DNA from: Ruminococcus sp.
Lineage (GTDB): Bacteria > Bacillota > Clostridia > Oscillospirales > Acutalibacteraceae
DNA length: 7,677 bases
NCBI GenBank assembly: GCA_022510985.1
Contig: JAFLSL010000041.1
Coordinates: 1-7,677, forward strand
Direction of reading: 5' to 3'
Positions 6,232 through 7,677 of this stretch are shown piece after piece. The notes beneath the pieces were generated by a model that was not told the origin of the DNA, searched no databases, and saw only the letters and a list, made by a program, of their open reading frames with translations. The position numbers and the translations under genes were made by a program. The first letter of the stretch is position 1, and the number at the start of each line of letters is the position of its first letter.

Positions 6232-7458
6232 TTAGGAATTGAGCGATTCCACAAACTGCTTTGCACACCTCGGCGAACGTCCTCCGCGACCTAACGCAAA
6301 GCGTTCGGCTAAGATTGCAAGCTCATTTTTATCCATATTTACTCCCGCTCTTTCTGCGAGGGCATAAACGATTTCCAGATACTCGTTTTTGTCGGGATTA
6401 GTAAAGCCGACTGAAAGCCCGAATCGGTCGGAAAGCGAAAGTGTTTCTTGCATATTGTCGCGGCGGTGAATGTCATCAGCGTCCCTGTCCTGCCAACTTT
6501 CCTTTATAAGGTGTCTGCGGTTGGAGGTTGCGTAAATAAGAGCATTGTCGGGTCTTGCCGCTAAACCGCCCTCAAGTACCGCCTTGAGCGAGGTGTAGTT
6601 TTTGTCTTGGTTTTGGAATGAAAGGTCGTCGATAAAAATAATAAACTTCATCGGGAGCGACGCGATTTTATCAACAAGGAGAGGGAAATCCTTAAGCCTT
6701 TCCTTGGGCATTTCAACAACCCTCAGTCCGTCTTTTCTGAATTTGTTTCCGATAGCTTTAACGGTTGAGCTTTTGCCTGTTCCCATATCACCGTAGAGCA
6801 GACAGTTGTTGCAGGTTTTTCCGTCCAAAAATGCCATGGTATTCTCTATAACCTGATTTCTCTGACGTTCATAGCCGATAAAAGAATTTATGTCAATCCT
6901 GTCGGGATGAACTACAGGCTTAATGTCGCCGTCACGCCATATAAACGCCTTGTAGCGGGCAAACATTCCGCAACCGTTTTGACGGTAGAAATCACAGAGA
7001 GAGTTTATATCTACTCCGTTTGAAAATTCGTCTACGGGTTTGCCGCAGCTCCATCTCGGCAGATTTTCAGAGATTTCGAAGATTTCGTCTTTATACTTGT
7101 ATTCGTTTATTATGTCGTCACAGCTAAGCTTTGAGAGAGCAAGGATTATTTCGCAATCTCGCTTAACAGCGTTCAAAAAGTTTTCCGAAAGCTCCTCGGT
7201 TTTATTTCCTGCAGCCGCGAGAGTAAATCGGTTTTCGTCGAACAAAGCCGCCTGAGTGATGTAATAAGCAAGGTTATCCGTCATATTTCTCTCGTTAAGA
7301 AGGTTGTAAAATTCTCCGTAGGAGAGGAGAAACCTTTCAGGCTTTTCAGATATGCTTTCCAAAAGCTTTTTATATCCGGCAATTACGCTCCTGTTCAGAA
7401 TATTTCTGAATACGGAAAGAGAATTTAAAAGTAATAAATTTTTATATGTATTATTCAT
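6232..7458 (-). CDS. DUF815-family AAA+ ATPase
   Basis: The protein has 408 residues counted from ATG 7458. A mostly helical N-terminal half without a recognised domain (about 1-185) precedes a DUF815-type AAA+ module: INSFIGYERQRNQV (about 190-203), Walker A GDMGTGKS (223-230), Walker B FIIFIDD (272-278), sensor-1 region IYATSNRRHL with N313, a candidate arginine finger in SLSDRFGL (R345), and a sensor-2-like GRSPR near the C-terminus (393-397). It should bind and hydrolyse ATP in the cytoplasm, probably as an oligomer; the family's client is not known. An in-frame ATG at 7467 would add three residues, but the only ribosome-binding-like sequence (TTGGA) lies 9 nt before ATG 7458 and touches ATG 7467, so 7458 is preferred, with modest certainty. 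It is the first gene of the minus operon, followed after 17 nt by the lipoprotein gene. Confidence 0.88.
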   Translation of the reverse strand: MNNTYKNLLLLNSLSVFRNILNRSVIAGYKKLLESISEKPERFLLSYGEFYNLLNERNMTDNLAYYITQAALFDENRFTLAAAGNKTEELSENFLNAVKRDCEIILALSKLSCDDIINEYKYKDEIFEISENLPRWSCGKPVDEFSNGVDINSLCDFYRQNGCGMFARYKAFIWRDGDIKPVVHPDRIDINSFIGYERQRNQVIENTMAFLDGKTCNNCLLYGDMGTGKSSTVKAIGNKFRKDGLRVVEMPKERLKDFPLLVDKIASLPMKFIIFIDDLSFQNQDKNYTSLKAVLEGGLAARPDNALIYATSNRRHLIKESWQDRDADDIHRRDNMQETLSLSDRFGLSVGFTNPDKNEYLEIVYALAERAGVNMDKNELAILAERFALGRGGRSPRCAKQFVESLNS

Positions 7459-7496
7459 AAAAATCATTCCAATTATAATATTCAGTCTAATATATA

Positions 7497-7525
7497 ATTT
7501 TACTCCTTTTTAGGAGTTTCGTCAA
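7497..7525 (-). promoter_or_regulatory. Promoter of the minus-strand operon
   Basis: On the minus strand, -35 TTGACG (7525-7520) and -10 TAAAAT (7502-7497) are separated by exactly 17 nt. Transcription would start near 7490, leaving about 30 nt of leader before the AAA+ ATPase gene. The spacer and the first base of the -10 are occupied by a perfect palindrome (7502-7517), and the -35 overlaps another (7521-7533), which suggests regulation. Confidence 0.72.
7502..7517. promoter_or_regulatory. Palindromic operator candidate in the promoter spacer
   Basis: ACTCCT-TTTT-AGGAGT is a perfect 6-bp inverted repeat centred between the -35 and -10 of the minus-strand promoter. A dimeric repressor bound here would block RNA polymerase. 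As it lies upstream of the expected start point it would not be transcribed from that promoter, so an RNA hairpin role is less likely. The regulator is unknown. Confidence 0.45.
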
Positions 7526-7533
7526 TATTTGAC
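7521..7533. promoter_or_regulatory. Small palindrome overlapping the -35 box
   Basis: GTCAA-TAT-TTGAC is a perfect 5-bp inverted repeat with a 3-bp centre. One arm supplies most of the -35 element of the minus-strand promoter; the other offers a TTGAC in the plus direction with no good -10 at proper spacing. It may be an operator half-site pair or chance in AT-rich DNA. Confidence 0.3.
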
Positions 7534-7540
7534 GGTCTGT

Positions 7541-7599
7541 AAAATTTTTTAATATTTTGTAAAAAAAGTCTTGCATTTTTAAATCAATGGTGCTATAAT
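7541..7599 (+). promoter_or_regulatory. Strong extended -10 promoter of the 5S rRNA gene with UP-like tracts
   Basis: The -35 TTGCAT (7571-7576) and consensus -10 TATAAT (7594-7599) are 17 nt apart, and TGC directly before the -10 forms an extended -10 (TGnTATAAT). A and T tracts at 7541-7567, just upstream of the -35, resemble an UP element as found at rRNA promoters. The start point would be near 7606, about 18 nt before the 5S gene. The arrangement is as expected for a highly active stable-RNA promoter. Confidence 0.8.
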
Positions 7600-7623
7600 A
7601 ATCAAGTCGTCGAAAGAAGACGA

Positions 7624-7677
7624 GTTGGTGTCGATGACGCTGAGGGTCCACCTGTTCCCATACCGAACACAGAAGTT
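7624..7677 (+). rRNA. rrf: 5S ribosomal RNA gene, 5' part (cut by window end)
   Basis: The last bases carry the highly conserved 5S segment CCTGTTCCCATACCGAACAC followed by AGAAGTT, preceded by GGTG.CGATGACGC...GGGTCCA, which fit the helix I / helix II part of bacterial 5S rRNA. The 5' boundary (about 7622-7626) is estimated, and roughly half of the usual ~117 nt is missing beyond the window. A short inverted repeat TCGTC/GACGA (7607-7611 with 7619-7623) lies in the leader just before the gene and could take part in maturation of the precursor. The gene has its own promoter and no 16S or 23S gene lies upstream in the window, so it is a lone 5S gene or the first gene of an rRNA operon. Confidence 0.92.

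Noticed and set aside
6215..6268. N-terminal extension of the lipoprotein from position 6268.
   Set aside because: It would overlap the ATPase gene and bury the signal peptide behind 18 extra residues, whereas GGGAGG is ideally spaced from ATG 6214.

Overview
The window looks like chromosomal DNA of a low-GC, Gram-positive gut-type Clostridia member, probably Oscillospiraceae/Ruminococcus-like. The reasons are AT-rich intergenic DNA with TTGACA/TATAAT-type promoters, strong AGGAGG-type ribosome binding sites, BspA-type (LRR_5) leucine-rich repeat proteins with Big_2 domains, a lysine-rich C-terminal secretion module common in this group, and a DUF5662 gene. The genus is inferred, not proven.

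Layout: positions 1-309 are non-coding as far as can be seen. They start with a cluster of short hairpins (16-92) and end in a promoter (about 232-260). A plus-strand three-gene operon follows: an ECF-type sigma factor (310-801), a single-pass membrane protein with a short cytoplasmic N-terminus and an extracellular LRR + Big_2 region (794-2413, overlapping the sigma gene), and a secreted LRR + Big_2 paralogue with a basic C-terminal module (2426-4171). A strong bidirectional terminator (4177-4206) separates this from a convergent minus-strand operon.

The minus-strand operon is read from a promoter near 7525-7497. In order it encodes a DUF815-family AAA+ ATPase (7458-6232), a lipoprotein of the metal-chelate/siderophore/cobalamin-type ABC substrate-binding family (6214-5324), a DUF5662 protein (5322-4774) and an HD-domain phosphohydrolase-like protein (4790-4302). 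These genes are tightly packed or overlapping. Between the two operons lie two further stem-loops (4232-4274 and 4281-4299). The second shares a 20-bp, 17/20-identical element with the hairpin cluster at the window start. Divergent from the minus operon, a strong extended -10 promoter (7571-7599) drives a 5S rRNA gene that is cut off by the window end.

The best candidate for an undescribed system is the plus-strand operon. It appears to be a surface-sensing circuit in which an ECF sigma factor is controlled by a membrane protein whose outside part is a BspA-type LRR domain, with a secreted protein of the same ectodomain design as the co-encoded product. The anti-sigma role is inferred from gene order, overlap and topology; no known anti-sigma motif is visible.
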